This document shows, piece after piece, positions 27,503 to 35,196 of a stretch of 64,000 bases of DNA. This stretch comes from Pseudomonadota bacterium (GTDB taxonomy: Bacteria; Pseudomonadota; Gammaproteobacteria; Burkholderiales; Burkholderiaceae_C), in assembly GCA_018241225.1 (NCBI GenBank), contig JAFEEG010000037.1, positions 1 through 64,000 of the forward strand, given 5' to 3'. Position 1 is the stretch's first letter. Each line of letters begins with the position of its first letter. The notes under the pieces were generated by a model. It did not search any database. It saw only the letters and a program-made list of their open reading frames with translations, and was not told where the DNA came from. Made by a program: the position numbers and the translations under genes.

Positions 27503-28948
27503 ATGATTATTCACACTTTGACGTCAAGTCTTGTCGGACAGCGCCTGCAACGGTGGTTGGCATTTCGCCCACTTACGCTGGGTCTGGGCCTGGCCGTGTT
27601 GGCCGCGCTGGTGCTGGTGTTCATCAACGAAACGGGCTACCGGCAATCCACCCGGGCACTTCAGGAAATCGGCGAAGCGCAGGGCGAGCGCCTGGTGCTC
27701 AGCTCGCTGGTCCAGAACATCGTGGACGCCGAGAACGGCCAGCTGGGCTATCTGCTCACAGGCCAGCCGCAGTACCGCGAGCCCTACGATGCGGCGGCCA
27801 AGCAGATCTCCAACCAACTGGCGGCGCTGCGCAAGCTCTACGAGGGCAAGCCCGCCGAAAGCGCCCGCCTGGCCACGCTCACCGACCATGTGAACCGCAA
27901 GCTCGCGGAGATCGAGATGACGGTACGCCTGCGCGAATCGGGCAACGACGACGCCTGGAAGTTCGTGGTCACCACCGACGTGGGACGCGAGGAGATGGCG
28001 GCCATCCGCACCGAGGCCGCGGGCCTGATGGCGCTGAGCAACCAGTCGCTCATGGCAGGCCAGGCGCAGATTGCGCGTTCGCTGGCCACCGCCCGCCTGG
28101 GCATCGGGCTGGCGGCCCTGACCGGCCTGTTCGCCTTCTACCTGTACCTGCGCCAGACACACCGCCTTCGCGAAGCCGGCCAGCGCCAACAGCAGGCACT
28201 GGAGCGCGAACGCAACGCGCTGGAAGACGAAGTACGCGAGCGCACCGCCAACCTGGCCGAGCTGGCAACCCACCTGCAGGAGGTTCGCGAGAACGAGCGC
28301 GGCTTTCTTGCGCGCGAGCTGCACGACGAACTGGGCGCACTGCTCACCGCTGCCAAGCTCGACGCCGCGCGGCTGAAGTCGCGCCTGGCTGCTTCGCCCG
28401 AGGCCACCGAGCGGCTGCAGCATCTGACCGAACTGCTCAACAGCGGCATCGCGCTCAAGCGCCGGATCATCGAAGACCTGCGCCCATCGTCGCTGGCCAA
28501 TCTCGGCCTGGTGGCATCGCTGGAGATCCTGGGGCGCGAATTTGCCGAACGCTCGGGCATCCAGGTGGAGATGGCCCTGGAGCCCGTCGATCTGGGCGAG
28601 GCCAACCAGCTCACCGTCTACCGCATGGTGCAGGAGAGCCTGACCAACATCGGCAAGTACGCCAAGGCCACCGAGGCCACCATCGTCCTGCAGAATTTCG
28701 GCAGCCATGTGCAGGTGGAGGTGGCGGACAACGGACAGGGCTTCGACATGCGCAAGATGAAGCCGGCCACGCACGGCCTGGCCGGCATGCGCCATCGGGT
28801 GGAGACAGCGCACGGCAAGCTCAGCATCACATCCGCACTCGGGCGCGGCACCACGCTGCGCGCCATGCTGCCTGTCGCGCCCGCGCCCGCGCCAGCAGCC
28901 GCGCTGGCCAATGGCCTGCCTCCTACGCCCCCCGCGCCCGGCGACTGA
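27503..28948 (+). CDS. CHASE3-domain sensor histidine kinase (HisKA_3 type)
   Basis: The 481-residue membrane kinase has a helix at about 21-42, a periplasmic CHASE3 domain (about 45-195), a second helix near 199-216 and a coiled coil at about 222-262. The dimerisation domain has ARELHDELGALLTAAKLDAA with H274 as phospho-acceptor. The ATPase domain has N382 (N box), DNGQGF (409-414) and HGLAGM (424-429). The Pro/Ala-rich tail has no domain. It lies directly upstream of the small-membrane-protein and ferritin block, which is a candidate target. Confidence 0.92.
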   Translation: MIIHTLTSSLVGQRLQRWLAFRPLTLGLGLAVLAALVLVFINETGYRQSTRALQEIGEAQGERLVLSSLVQNIVDAENGQLGYLLTGQPQYREPYDAAAKQISNQLAALRKLYEGKPAESARLATLTDHVNRKLAEIEMTVRLRESGNDDAWKFVVTTDVGREEMAAIRTEAAGLMALSNQSLMAGQAQIARSLATARLGIGLAALTGLFAFYLYLRQTHRLREAGQRQQQALERERNALEDEVRERTANLAELATHLQEVRENERGFLARELHDELGALLTAAKLDAARLKSRLAASPEATERLQHLTELLNSGIALKRRIIEDLRPSSLANLGLVASLEILGREFAERSGIQVEMALEPVDLGEANQLTVYRMVQESLTNIGKYAKATEATIVLQNFGSHVQVEVADNGQGFDMRKMKPATHGLAGMRHRVETAHGKLSITSALGRGTTLRAMLPVAPAPAPAAALANGLPPTPPAPGD

Positions 28949-29050
28949 CACCTGCCAAAGGACGCAGGGCCTAAGGTCTTCACATGCCGTCAAGGGTGTG
29001 GCCTTCAACGTAGCCCAGGCCGCACCAGACGGACTCGCCAGGAGTCCATC

Positions 29051-29215
29051 ATGTTGTACTACGCCGTCGTCTTTCTGGTCATCGCACTGATTGCCGCCGT
29101 GTTCGGCTTCACCGGCATCGCCGCCGGCGCAGTGGGCATTGCCAAGGTGCTGTTCATCATCTTCGCGGTGCTGGCCATTGCGGGCTTTATCGCAAGCTTG
29201 ATGCGGCGCGGCTAG
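29051..29215 (+). CDS. DUF1328 (UPF0391) small membrane protein
   Basis: The 54-residue protein MLYYAVVFLVIALIAAVFGF... has two membrane segments separated by a Gly-rich turn (FTGIAAGAVGIAK). It is preceded by GGAG six bases before the ATG. This is the YtjA/UPF0391 family, often raised in stress or stationary phase. It is too short to be seen by ordinary ORF cut-offs. It is the first of a run of small envelope proteins. Confidence 0.88.
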   Translation: MLYYAVVFLVIALIAAVFGFTGIAAGAVGIAKVLFIIFAVLAIAGFIASLMRRG

Positions 29216-29282
29216 CGCGGCTACGATGACCGCATCCACGAATTCCATCGTCAACATCTCGTTTCAAGGAAAGGGCAGAACA

Positions 29283-29657
29283 ATGAGCGCAACACCCAAG
29301 ACCGCAGCCGAACTGGCCGAGGAATATCGCCAGGCCGCGCAGGACACGGTCGAATCCACCCGCGCCTATGCGCAAAACGCGGTGAACGCCGCCGGGGAAC
29401 GAGTGCGCGACTTCCGGCGCGAGGCCGAACCCACCATGGAGCAGATTGCCGCGCGCGTTCAGCAAGCCGTGCAGCGCGGGCTGGAGTCTGCTTCCAAGAC
29501 CAGTGCGCGCGCACAGCGCCGGTTTGAAGAAGCCGCCGACGTGACCGGCCGCTACATCGCCGACCAACCCGTGCGTTCGGTGCTGCTGGCTGCAGCCGCT
29601 GGCGCGGCCCTCACGGCGCTGATCGTGCTGGCCACGCGGCGAAGCGACGAAGACTGA
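29283..29657 (+). CDS. YqjD/ElaB-like (DUF883) inner-membrane protein
   Basis: The 124-residue protein has a long amphipathic helical N-terminal part with Glu/Arg/Gln heptads, then a C-terminal membrane helix after the ADQPVRSVLLAAAAGAAL motif, ending in Arg/Asp/Glu. This is the ElaB/YqjD layout; in E. coli these C-tail-anchored proteins bind ribosomes at the membrane in stationary phase. An AAAGGG site lies seven bases upstream of the ATG. It precedes a YqjE-like gene, as in E. coli yqjD-yqjE-yqjK. Confidence 0.8.
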   Translation: MSATPKTAAELAEEYRQAAQDTVESTRAYAQNAVNAAGERVRDFRREAEPTMEQIAARVQQAVQRGLESASKTSARAQRRFEEAADVTGRYIADQPVRSVLLAAAAGAALTALIVLATRRSDED

Positions 29658-29761
29658 CCCTTCGCCCAGGGGGCGCGCATGCGCCTCCTGTGTCGGTTCG
29701 TCAGCCGAGCGTCGCGCGGCGCGAGGCATTCATCCATCTTGGGCCTCGCCCCGCCTCCAAC

Positions 29762-30142
29762 ATGCTGCATCCCATCTACACCACGGTACTCGGGCATCCG
29801 GAACTCGTTGCCGACCATCTTGCCAACTACATGGCGCTGGTCCGGGAAGAAGCAGCAGAGGCCAGCCGCCGACTGGTGGGACGCATCATCGCCGGCGTGC
29901 TGGCCGCCATCAGCGCCGTCATGGCGCTGGGCTTGATCGGCATCGCCGCCATGATGGGCGTGTTGCACGGCAGCTTCCATTGGGTGCTCGTCGCCGTGCC
30001 GGGCGTGGCCGTCGTGGTGGCGGTGGTCGCCGGCTACTACGCGTCGCGGCCAGCCAACCTCGAGGGCTTCGAGGAAATTCGCGCTCAACTCGAGGCCGAT
30101 GTTCGTGCGCTGCACATGGCAGGAGACGCCCGTGCCAACTGA
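29762..30142 (+). CDS. YqjE-like phage-holin-family membrane protein
   Basis: The 126-residue protein from the ATG at 29762 (MLHPIYTTVLGHPELVADH) has an N-terminal helix followed by two membrane segments (about 45-68 and 75-98). The layout matches the phage-holin superfamily III / YqjE group. The open frame extends 24 codons upstream, but that stretch is not conserved-looking. Its stop lies 11 bp inside the next gene. It belongs to the small-membrane-protein operon. Confidence 0.75.
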   Translation: MLHPIYTTVLGHPELVADHLANYMALVREEAAEASRRLVGRIIAGVLAAISAVMALGLIGIAAMMGVLHGSFHWVLVAVPGVAVVVAVVAGYYASRPANLEGFEEIRAQLEADVRALHMAGDARAN

Positions 30143-30575
30143 GCAACAACTACAACAACAAGCGCCGCGCCTGACCGCGCAGCAGCGCCTTGCCATGTCG
30201 CGTCATGCGCTGATGAGCGAGCTGCAAGGCAAGCAGGGGGAACCGCGCCGTCGCCCTGGCGAGCGCCCTTCCCTGCTGGACAGCATTGCCTGGGCACCGG
30301 TCGCCCGTGGCGTGGCCCGCCACTGGTGGCAGCGCCATCCTCTTCACGCAGCGGGCCAGCTGGCCCGGCCGGTCCTTGAGAAATACGCCAAGGAAGAGCC
30401 GATCAAGCTGGTTGCCGTGGCGGCGGCAGTGGGTGCCGCCGTCGTGCTCACCCGGCCCTGGCGCCTGCTCAGCGCATCCGCCCTGGTCGCCACCACGCTC
30501 AAGACTTCCGAGCTTGCCGGCGTGGTCAACGCGCTGATGCAGCGCAAAACATCCCCACGGAAGGATTCGCCATGA
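30132..30575 (+). CDS. Hypothetical membrane-associated protein (YqjK position)
   Basis: The 147-residue protein starts at GTG 30132, with AGGAG six bases upstream, and overlaps the YqjE-like gene by 11 bp. The N-terminus is Gln-rich (EQQLQQQAPRLTAQQRL). One or two hydrophobic segments lie near 98-125 (PIKLVAVAAAVGAAVVL and LLSASALVATTL). I cannot assign a family, but the position matches E. coli yqjK. Its stop overlaps the ferritin-like gene start by four bases (ATGA). Confidence 0.7.
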   Translation: MPTEQQLQQQAPRLTAQQRLAMSRHALMSELQGKQGEPRRRPGERPSLLDSIAWAPVARGVARHWWQRHPLHAAGQLARPVLEKYAKEEPIKLVAVAAAVGAAVVLTRPWRLLSASALVATTLKTSELAGVVNALMQRKTSPRKDSP

Positions 30576-31129
30576 AGCAACAGAACTCAGCCCCCGCAAC
30601 TGCGACTGCCGGACGCCTGCAACTGGACGAAGCGGCCATTCGCGCCGCCGGCAAGAGCCTGGACGAAGGCGCCGTCACGCCGGGCTACGGCCCGTGGCGC
30701 GACGACATCGTCAAGCTGCTCAACGACGCGCTGGCCACCGAGCTGGTCTGCATCCTGCGCTACAAGCGCCACTACTTCACCGCCAATGGCGTGCAGTCGC
30801 CCGCCATCGCCGACGAATTCCTGGTGCATGCCAACGAGGAATCGGCCCATGCCGACATGCTTGCCGAGCGCATCGTGCAATTGGGTGGAGAGCCCGACTT
30901 TGCGCCCTCGCACCTGCTCGATCGCAGCCATGCCGCCTATGACGAATCCACCGACCTGCAGTCGATGGTGCGCGCCAACCTGGTGGCCGAGCGCATCGCG
31001 GTCGAGAGCTACCGCCAGATGATCAGCCTGATCGGCGACAAGGACCCCACCACGCGCCGCATGCTCGAAGAAATCCTGGCCGACGAGGAAGAGCACGCCG
31101 ACGAGCTCAAGGACTGGCTGGGCCACTAG
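30572..31129 (+). CDS. Ferritin-like / bacterioferritin-like protein
   Basis: The 185-residue protein folds as a four-helix bundle with di-iron ligand motifs ALATELVCILRYKRHYF, HANEESAHADMLAERI (ExxH), LVAERIAVESYRQMI and ILADEEEHADEL. The N-terminal 40 residues are a flexible Ala/Thr-rich extension. It could store iron or detoxify peroxide in the cytoplasm. It is the last gene of the small-membrane-protein operon (four-base overlap) and is followed by a very strong bidirectional terminator. Confidence 0.85.
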   Translation: MKQQNSAPATATAGRLQLDEAAIRAAGKSLDEGAVTPGYGPWRDDIVKLLNDALATELVCILRYKRHYFTANGVQSPAIADEFLVHANEESAHADMLAERIVQLGGEPDFAPSHLLDRSHAAYDESTDLQSMVRANLVAERIAVESYRQMISLIGDKDPTTRRMLEEILADEEEHADELKDWLGH

Positions 31130-31141
31130 TGCCTTCGGCCG

Positions 31142-31182
31142 GCACAGGAAAAAGCCCTGCGGTGCAGGGCTTTTTCCTGTGC
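31142..31182. terminator. Bidirectional rho-independent terminator with 19-bp perfect stem
   Basis: Arms 31142-31160 and 31164-31182 are perfectly complementary with a three-base centre (GGT). The core GCCCTGC/GCAGGGC is flanked by A5 on one side and T5 on the other, so it ends transcripts from both the ferritin-like gene and the convergent BON gene. Confidence 0.92.
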
Positions 31183-31206
31183 TCGCAAGGCGCGAAGCAA
31201 CTGCAA

Positions 31207-31707
31207 CTACATCGTCTTGACCTCGAGCTGGTTGTCGACCGAGCTCACGCCCTTGACGTCCTTGGCGATCTGCTCGGCGCGTTCCTTGGCCACCGGGTTG
31301 GGCGCCGGGCCGCGCAGGGTGACCTTGCCCCCTTGCGTGTCGACATCGATCTTGATGGCGCTCAGGTCCGGGTCCTTGGCAAGCCCGGCACTCACCGCCG
31401 CGGTGATGGTGGCGTCATCGGCCGCCTTGGCCACGGCGCTGCCCGCATCCTTGGCCGCTTCCGAGACGCGCGATGCTGCGTCGGAAGACTCGACCTTGGC
31501 TCGCGCTTCCTTCGCCATCTGCTCGGTCTTGGCCTTGGTTTCGTCGGCGGCGCGTTCCGTCCTGGCGACGGCATCGTCCAGCTTCTGTCCGGCCGTGCGG
31601 TTCTCACCCTTGTCGCAAGCGGTCAGTGCCAGCGTGGCGGCCCCCAGCAGCGCACAGGCGCAAGCGGCCTGCAGCCCGCGAGGCAGCAACAGTTTGGCTT
31701 CTGTCAT
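31207..31707 (-). CDS. BON-domain lipoprotein
   Basis: The 166-residue protein has a signal peptide ending in a lipobox (LALTAC, Cys about 31) and a charged helical segment (RTERAADETKAKTEQMAKEA). One BON domain (about 95-166) has ITAAVSAGLAKDPDLSA, VDTQGGKVTLRG and VKGVSSVDNQLEV. BON lipoproteins such as OsmY or DolP act at the outer membrane or in the periplasm under envelope stress. The open frame runs on upstream, but the signal peptide fixes the start. It converges on the ferritin operon. Confidence 0.87.
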   Translation of the reverse strand: MTEAKLLLPRGLQAACACALLGAATLALTACDKGENRTAGQKLDDAVARTERAADETKAKTEQMAKEARAKVESSDAASRVSEAAKDAGSAVAKAADDATITAAVSAGLAKDPDLSAIKIDVDTQGGKVTLRGPAPNPVAKERAEQIAKDVKGVSSVDNQLEVKTM

Positions 31708-31805
31708 GGCAATCTCCTGAAATCGAGATGTTTGAAATCTAGCCATGGCGCCAGGCTCGGCATGTCTGGACGGGGCCGTCAATTGCTGTAGGACAACGGT
31801 GCGCT

Positions 31806-32630
31806 TCAGGCCGTGACGATCCACCCCTCCAGCGGATCGATGTCGGTCGGCAGGCCAAAGCCGGGGGCGCGCTGGCTTGCCCATGCGGCCTGCACCAGGC
31901 ACAGCAGCGCGTCGATGCTGTCGCCGCTGGCGTCGTCCTGCAGCAGCTCGATCTGCCCGGGCGTCGCATGCAGGGCAATGCCCAGCCGGGTACCGCCTTG
32001 CACCAGCCGCGCGGCCAGGTCGGCGCGTGCCAGGCGGCGCTCCTCGGTCTGGCGGGCCTTGTCGTCGCTCTTGTAGCTTCTGCGTCCGATCAGCTCGCGC
32101 GCCAGCAGGCCGGGGTAGCCTTCCAGCGCCACCCGCGGCGCGGGGCCGGATGTCGGTGGCACATGCAATCCGGGGAAAACTGCGCCGGCAGCCAACAGGC
32201 GAGGCACGCCCGCGTGCATCATGTAGGCGACCGGTGGGTTGACCCATTTCATCGATGGGCTGGAGCCTGCAGGCCCGTCAGTGGCCCGGTGGGCGAATTT
32301 GCCGCCAGCAGGGCGCGCCGCGCAGAAGGCAGCGAACAGACGGCGGATCTCGGCGCGGTCCAGCGACGCGTAGTGCGCCACGAGCCCGGGCCAGGTGGTA
32401 GGCCAGCCCAGGTGCTCGACCAGTTCGCGCGGAAGGCTGAAGGGAAAGTCGAAGGCGCCGAGCCAGGCAGGCTGCGCGGCCAGCCAGTCGCCCCAGGCAT
32501 CGAGCGTGGGAAATCTCAGCAACCCATCCAGGGCGAGCGAACGGCCGGTTGCGTCCAACGAGCCTGTGGCCACGACGATGGCCTTGCGCCTTGACGGCGC
32601 GCTGGAGAAATCGCAGCCGAGCAGCAGCAC
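31806..32630 (-). CDS. DUF429 family protein
   Basis: The 274-residue protein begins LLLGCDFSSAPSRRKAIVV, the RNase H-like first strand with Asp, followed by AFDFPFSLPRELVEH and ALEGYPGLLARELIG with a Glu-Tyr-Pro motif, and LLQDDASGDSIDALLC with acidic residues near the end. This is the DUF429 pattern, predicted to be a nuclease of the RNase H fold. Function unproven. It starts 28 bp downstream of the BLUF gene and may be the last gene of folE-BLUF-DUF429. Confidence 0.8.
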   Translation of the reverse strand: MLLLGCDFSSAPSRRKAIVVATGSLDATGRSLALDGLLRFPTLDAWGDWLAAQPAWLGAFDFPFSLPRELVEHLGWPTTWPGLVAHYASLDRAEIRRLFAAFCAARPAGGKFAHRATDGPAGSSPSMKWVNPPVAYMMHAGVPRLLAAGAVFPGLHVPPTSGPAPRVALEGYPGLLARELIGRRSYKSDDKARQTEERRLARADLAARLVQGGTRLGIALHATPGQIELLQDDASGDSIDALLCLVQAAWASQRAPGFGLPTDIDPLEGWIVTA

Positions 32631-32658
32631 AGCGGTCGCCGCCCGCGCAGCAAACGCC

Positions 32659-33081
32659 TCAGGGGCGGCAGACGATCGAGGCGGTGGCCATCAGCTCTTC
32701 GAGCAGGGCCAGCGAGACCTTGCCGGACACCGCATAGGGGTCGAGCTCGGGCCGCTCCGAGTAGCGCAGCAGCATCGAGGAATGCACCTTGGTGAGGCTC
32801 ACCAGGCCCATGGTCCAGCCGCCGAAGCGCCGCTCGTTGATTTCCTCGAAATGCAGCAGCACCACGTCCTTGTGGCGCGGGTCTTTCTGGATGTGGCCGA
32901 AGAGCTCGCTCACCGCAGCGCGACCACCTTCTATGGCCTGCAGGAACACGCCGCCGCCGTGGCACAGGATGCCGGTGATGCCGGTGGACGTGTTGTGCGC
33001 GCGGGCCTGGGCCAGGATGGCCTCGATGGTCCTCGGATCGGTATCTACCGCGCGACTGGCGTAAAGCAGACGGACGAGCAT
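32659..33081 (-). CDS. BLUF-domain blue-light photoreceptor
   Basis: The 140-residue protein is a single BLUF domain binding FAD. The residues of the photocycle are present: Y7 in LLYASR, N30, Q48 in GVFLQAIEG, and W89/M91 in FGGWTM. The C-terminus (about 95-140) is a short helical cap with no output domain, so it must signal through a partner protein. It starts 6 bp after folE and is probably translated from the same mRNA. Short BLUF proteins elsewhere control motility or cyclic nucleotide enzymes by protein contact. Confidence 0.93.
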   Translation of the reverse strand: MLVRLLYASRAVDTDPRTIEAILAQARAHNTSTGITGILCHGGGVFLQAIEGGRAAVSELFGHIQKDPRHKDVVLLHFEEINERRFGGWTMGLVSLTKVHSSMLLRYSERPELDPYAVSGKVSLALLEELMATASIVCRP

Positions 33082-33087
33082 CTCGAA

Positions 33088-33843
33088 TCAACCTTTGCGT
33101 GGCAGCAGGGAAAGGAATTCGCGGCGCAGCGAGGCGTCTTTCAGGAAGGCGCCACGCATGACCGAGTTGATCATCTTGCTGTCCATTTCCTTCACGCCGC
33201 GCCACTGCATGCAGAAGTGCTCGGCCTCGACCACCAGGGCCAGGCCGTCGGGGCTGGTCTTCTCTTGGATGAGGTCGGCCAGTTGCACCACGGCTTCTTC
33301 CTGGATCTGCGGACGGCCCATGACCCATTCGGCCAGGCGCGCGTACTTGGACAGACCGATCACGTTGGTGTGCTCGTTGGGCATCACGCCGATCCAGAGC
33401 TTGCCGATGATCGGGCAGAAGTGGTGCGAGCAGGCACTGCGCACGGTGATGGGCCCGACGATCATCAGCTCGTTCAGGCGCTCTGCGTTGGGAAATTCGG
33501 TGAGCGACGGTGCCGGTACATAGCGGCCCCGGAACACCTCGTTGAGGTACATCTTGGCCACGCGGCGGGCAGTGTTGCCGGTGTTGTGATCGCCCTCGAT
33601 GTCGATCACCAGGCTCTCGAGCACGCCCTTCATCTTGTCCTCGACTTCGTCGAGCAGGGACTCGAGTTCGCCCGGCTGGATGAATTCGGCGATGTTGTCG
33701 TTGGCGTAGAAGCGTTTGCGGGCAGCCTGCAGGCGCTCGCGGATCTTCACGGAGACGGGCGTGCCCTCGTCCTGCGAGTCTTGCGCAGACGGTGTGGCCG
33801 GCGCCTCCACGGGGCGCAGCTTGGCGTCGATCTTGGTCAGCAT
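33088..33843 (-). CDS. folE: GTP cyclohydrolase I
   Basis: The 251-residue enzyme converts GTP to dihydroneopterin triphosphate, the first step of folate synthesis. Zinc ligands C138, H141 and C211 are visible in RSACSHHFCPI and EAEHFCMQWRG. GVMPNEH and IGLSKYARL are family signatures. The N-terminal 35 residues are an unconserved extension. It starts a minus-strand unit with the BLUF gene, and nudB, which acts on its product, lies about 800 bp upstream. Confidence 0.95.
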   Translation of the reverse strand: MLTKIDAKLRPVEAPATPSAQDSQDEGTPVSVKIRERLQAARKRFYANDNIAEFIQPGELESLLDEVEDKMKGVLESLVIDIEGDHNTGNTARRVAKMYLNEVFRGRYVPAPSLTEFPNAERLNELMIVGPITVRSACSHHFCPIIGKLWIGVMPNEHTNVIGLSKYARLAEWVMGRPQIQEEAVVQLADLIQEKTSPDGLALVVEAEHFCMQWRGVKEMDSKMINSVMRGAFLKDASLRREFLSLLPRKG

Positions 33844-33913
33844 TGGCGCATCCTATCAGTGAATGAATTTCCCGCCCTCTTGGGCCGGAATACACATGGC
33901 AATTGACTTTCTT

Positions 33914-33930
33914 GCTATTGTTTTCATAGC
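33914..33930. repeat. Small GCTAT/ATAGC inverted repeat
   Basis: GCTAT and ATAGC are separated by seven bases (TGTTTTC). The element overlaps the stop codon of the phosphatase gene (TGA read at 33926-33924) and sits at the upstream edge of the folE promoter region. Similar AT-rich hairpins are frequent between genes in Comamonadaceae from memory. Confidence 0.4.
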
Positions 33931-34670
33931 GAAAAATCGGCCACCAGCGGCAGGTGGTCCGACATGCGCGCCCAGATCGGGCCGCGCGGAACGGAACAGT
34001 CCGTCAGCCGCAGATGCCGCGCATAGATGAAGTCGAGCTGCGTCAGCGGCAGCCGCGAGGGGTAGGTCAGGATGCGCGGGCCACGCAGGTCGCTGGCGTC
34101 GCGCAGGCCCATGGCGTTCATGGCGTAGCGCATGCGGGCGCCCCAGTCGTTGAAGTCGCCGGCCACCACAAGGCGCTCGTCGGGCGGAATTTCGCGCTCG
34201 ACGAAATCGCGCAGCTGGGCAATCTGGCGGATGCGGCTTCCCTTGATCAGGCCCAGATGCACCACGATGGTGTGAAGCGGCGTGCCGTCCACATCGATCA
34301 CCGCGTGCAGCAGTCCGCGCTGCTCGAAGCGGTGATCGGAAATGTCGCGATGCGTCTTGCGAATCACCGGCCAGCGGGTGAGCAAGGCATTGCCGTGCTC
34401 GCCATGCCGGGTGTAGGCATTGGTTTCGTAGACGGCCGTATAGCCCAGGGGCGCCAGGAACTCGGCCTGCGGCTGCTCTGGCCAGCGCGCGAACTTCAGC
34501 GCCGCCTTGCGGTTCATCTTGCGCACTTCCTGCAGGCAGATGATGTCGGCGTCGAGTTGCTCCACCGCGTGACCGAGGTTGTGTATTTCCAGCCGGCTCG
34601 CCGGCCCGAGTCCCTGCACACCCTTGTGGATGTTGTAGGTAGCTACGCGCAGCTTGTTGTCGGCAGTCAT
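33924..34670 (-). CDS. Endonuclease/exonuclease/phosphatase-family protein (YbhP-like)
   Basis: The 248-residue protein has the EEP fold: LRVATYNIHKGV with the first metal-binding Asn, IICLQEVR with Glu, HTIVVHLGL, VVAGDFNDW with Asp/Asn, and MSDHLPLVADF with the C-terminal Asp-His pair. It has no signal peptide. In many proteobacteria a homologue precedes cardiolipin synthase B, but none is present here. Its ATG overlaps the nudB stop by four bases. Substrate unknown (phosphodiester or phospholipid). Confidence 0.87.
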   Translation of the reverse strand: MTADNKLRVATYNIHKGVQGLGPASRLEIHNLGHAVEQLDADIICLQEVRKMNRKAALKFARWPEQPQAEFLAPLGYTAVYETNAYTRHGEHGNALLTRWPVIRKTHRDISDHRFEQRGLLHAVIDVDGTPLHTIVVHLGLIKGSRIRQIAQLRDFVEREIPPDERLVVAGDFNDWGARMRYAMNAMGLRDASDLRGPRILTYPSRLPLTQLDFIYARHLRLTDCSVPRGPIWARMSDHLPLVADFSL

Positions 34671-35137
34671 TCCAGAAATTTTGGCATCAACAGGATGGCT
34701 TCGGCATTCGATGGCGAAAAGCAGGCGTCGGCGGCTTGCTTGTAAGGCAGCCACTGCCAGGCGTCGTGCTCGCGCGGCTCGAGCACCGGCTCGATGCGCT
34801 CGGGAATGCACAGGCCGAACAGGTGCTCGGTGTTGCGCAGCACGCCCGGTGCATAGCGCCAGCGCCACTGCGGATAGATGGAGTAGACGTTCGAAACGTT
34901 CCAGTCACGCAGTCGTGCCGCGAGCGGCGTGCCCGCTCGGCAGTCGATGCCCGTTTCCTCGTGCACCTCGCGCGATGCGGTCAGCGCCAGCGGCTCGTCC
35001 GCCGTGTCCTTGCTGCCGGTGACCGACTGCCAGAAGTCCGGCGCGTCGGCGCGGCGGATGAGCAGCACGTCGTGCGCCGGCGTGTAGATCACGACCAGCA
35101 CCGATTCGGGGATCTTGTAGGGTTGGGCAGTTTCCAT
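34667..35137 (-). CDS. nudB: Dihydroneopterin triphosphate diphosphatase (Nudix)
   Basis: The 156-residue Nudix hydrolase has box sequence LTASREVHEETGIDC preceded by GSKDTADEP. The N-terminus METAQPYKIPESVLVVIY and the RRADAPDFWQSVTG segment are typical of NudB, which removes pyrophosphate from dihydroneopterin triphosphate, the product of the nearby folE. It lies 59 bp downstream of aspS, with a hairpin in the gap, and overlaps the YbhP-like gene by four bases. Confidence 0.93.
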   Translation of the reverse strand: METAQPYKIPESVLVVIYTPAHDVLLIRRADAPDFWQSVTGSKDTADEPLALTASREVHEETGIDCRAGTPLAARLRDWNVSNVYSIYPQWRWRYAPGVLRNTEHLFGLCIPERIEPVLEPREHDAWQWLPYKQAADACFSPSNAEAILLMPKFLE

Positions 35138-35143
35138 GGCAGC

Positions 35144-35176
35144 GCGGCCCCCAACCCGCTGGGGGCTGGGGGCCGC
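35144..35176 (-). terminator. Hairpin between aspS and nudB
   Basis: The arms GCGGCCCCCA and TGGGGGCCGC form a 10-bp GC stem in the 59-bp aspS-nudB gap. There is no T-tract, so partial attenuation or RNA processing is more likely than full termination. Confidence 0.35.
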
Positions 35177-35196
35177 GACAAGGATACGCGACTGTA

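Noticed and set aside
29690..29761. Extended N-terminus of the YqjE-like protein
   Set aside because: The 24 extra codons are Arg-rich and unlike the family; the ATG at 29762 begins the conserved region.
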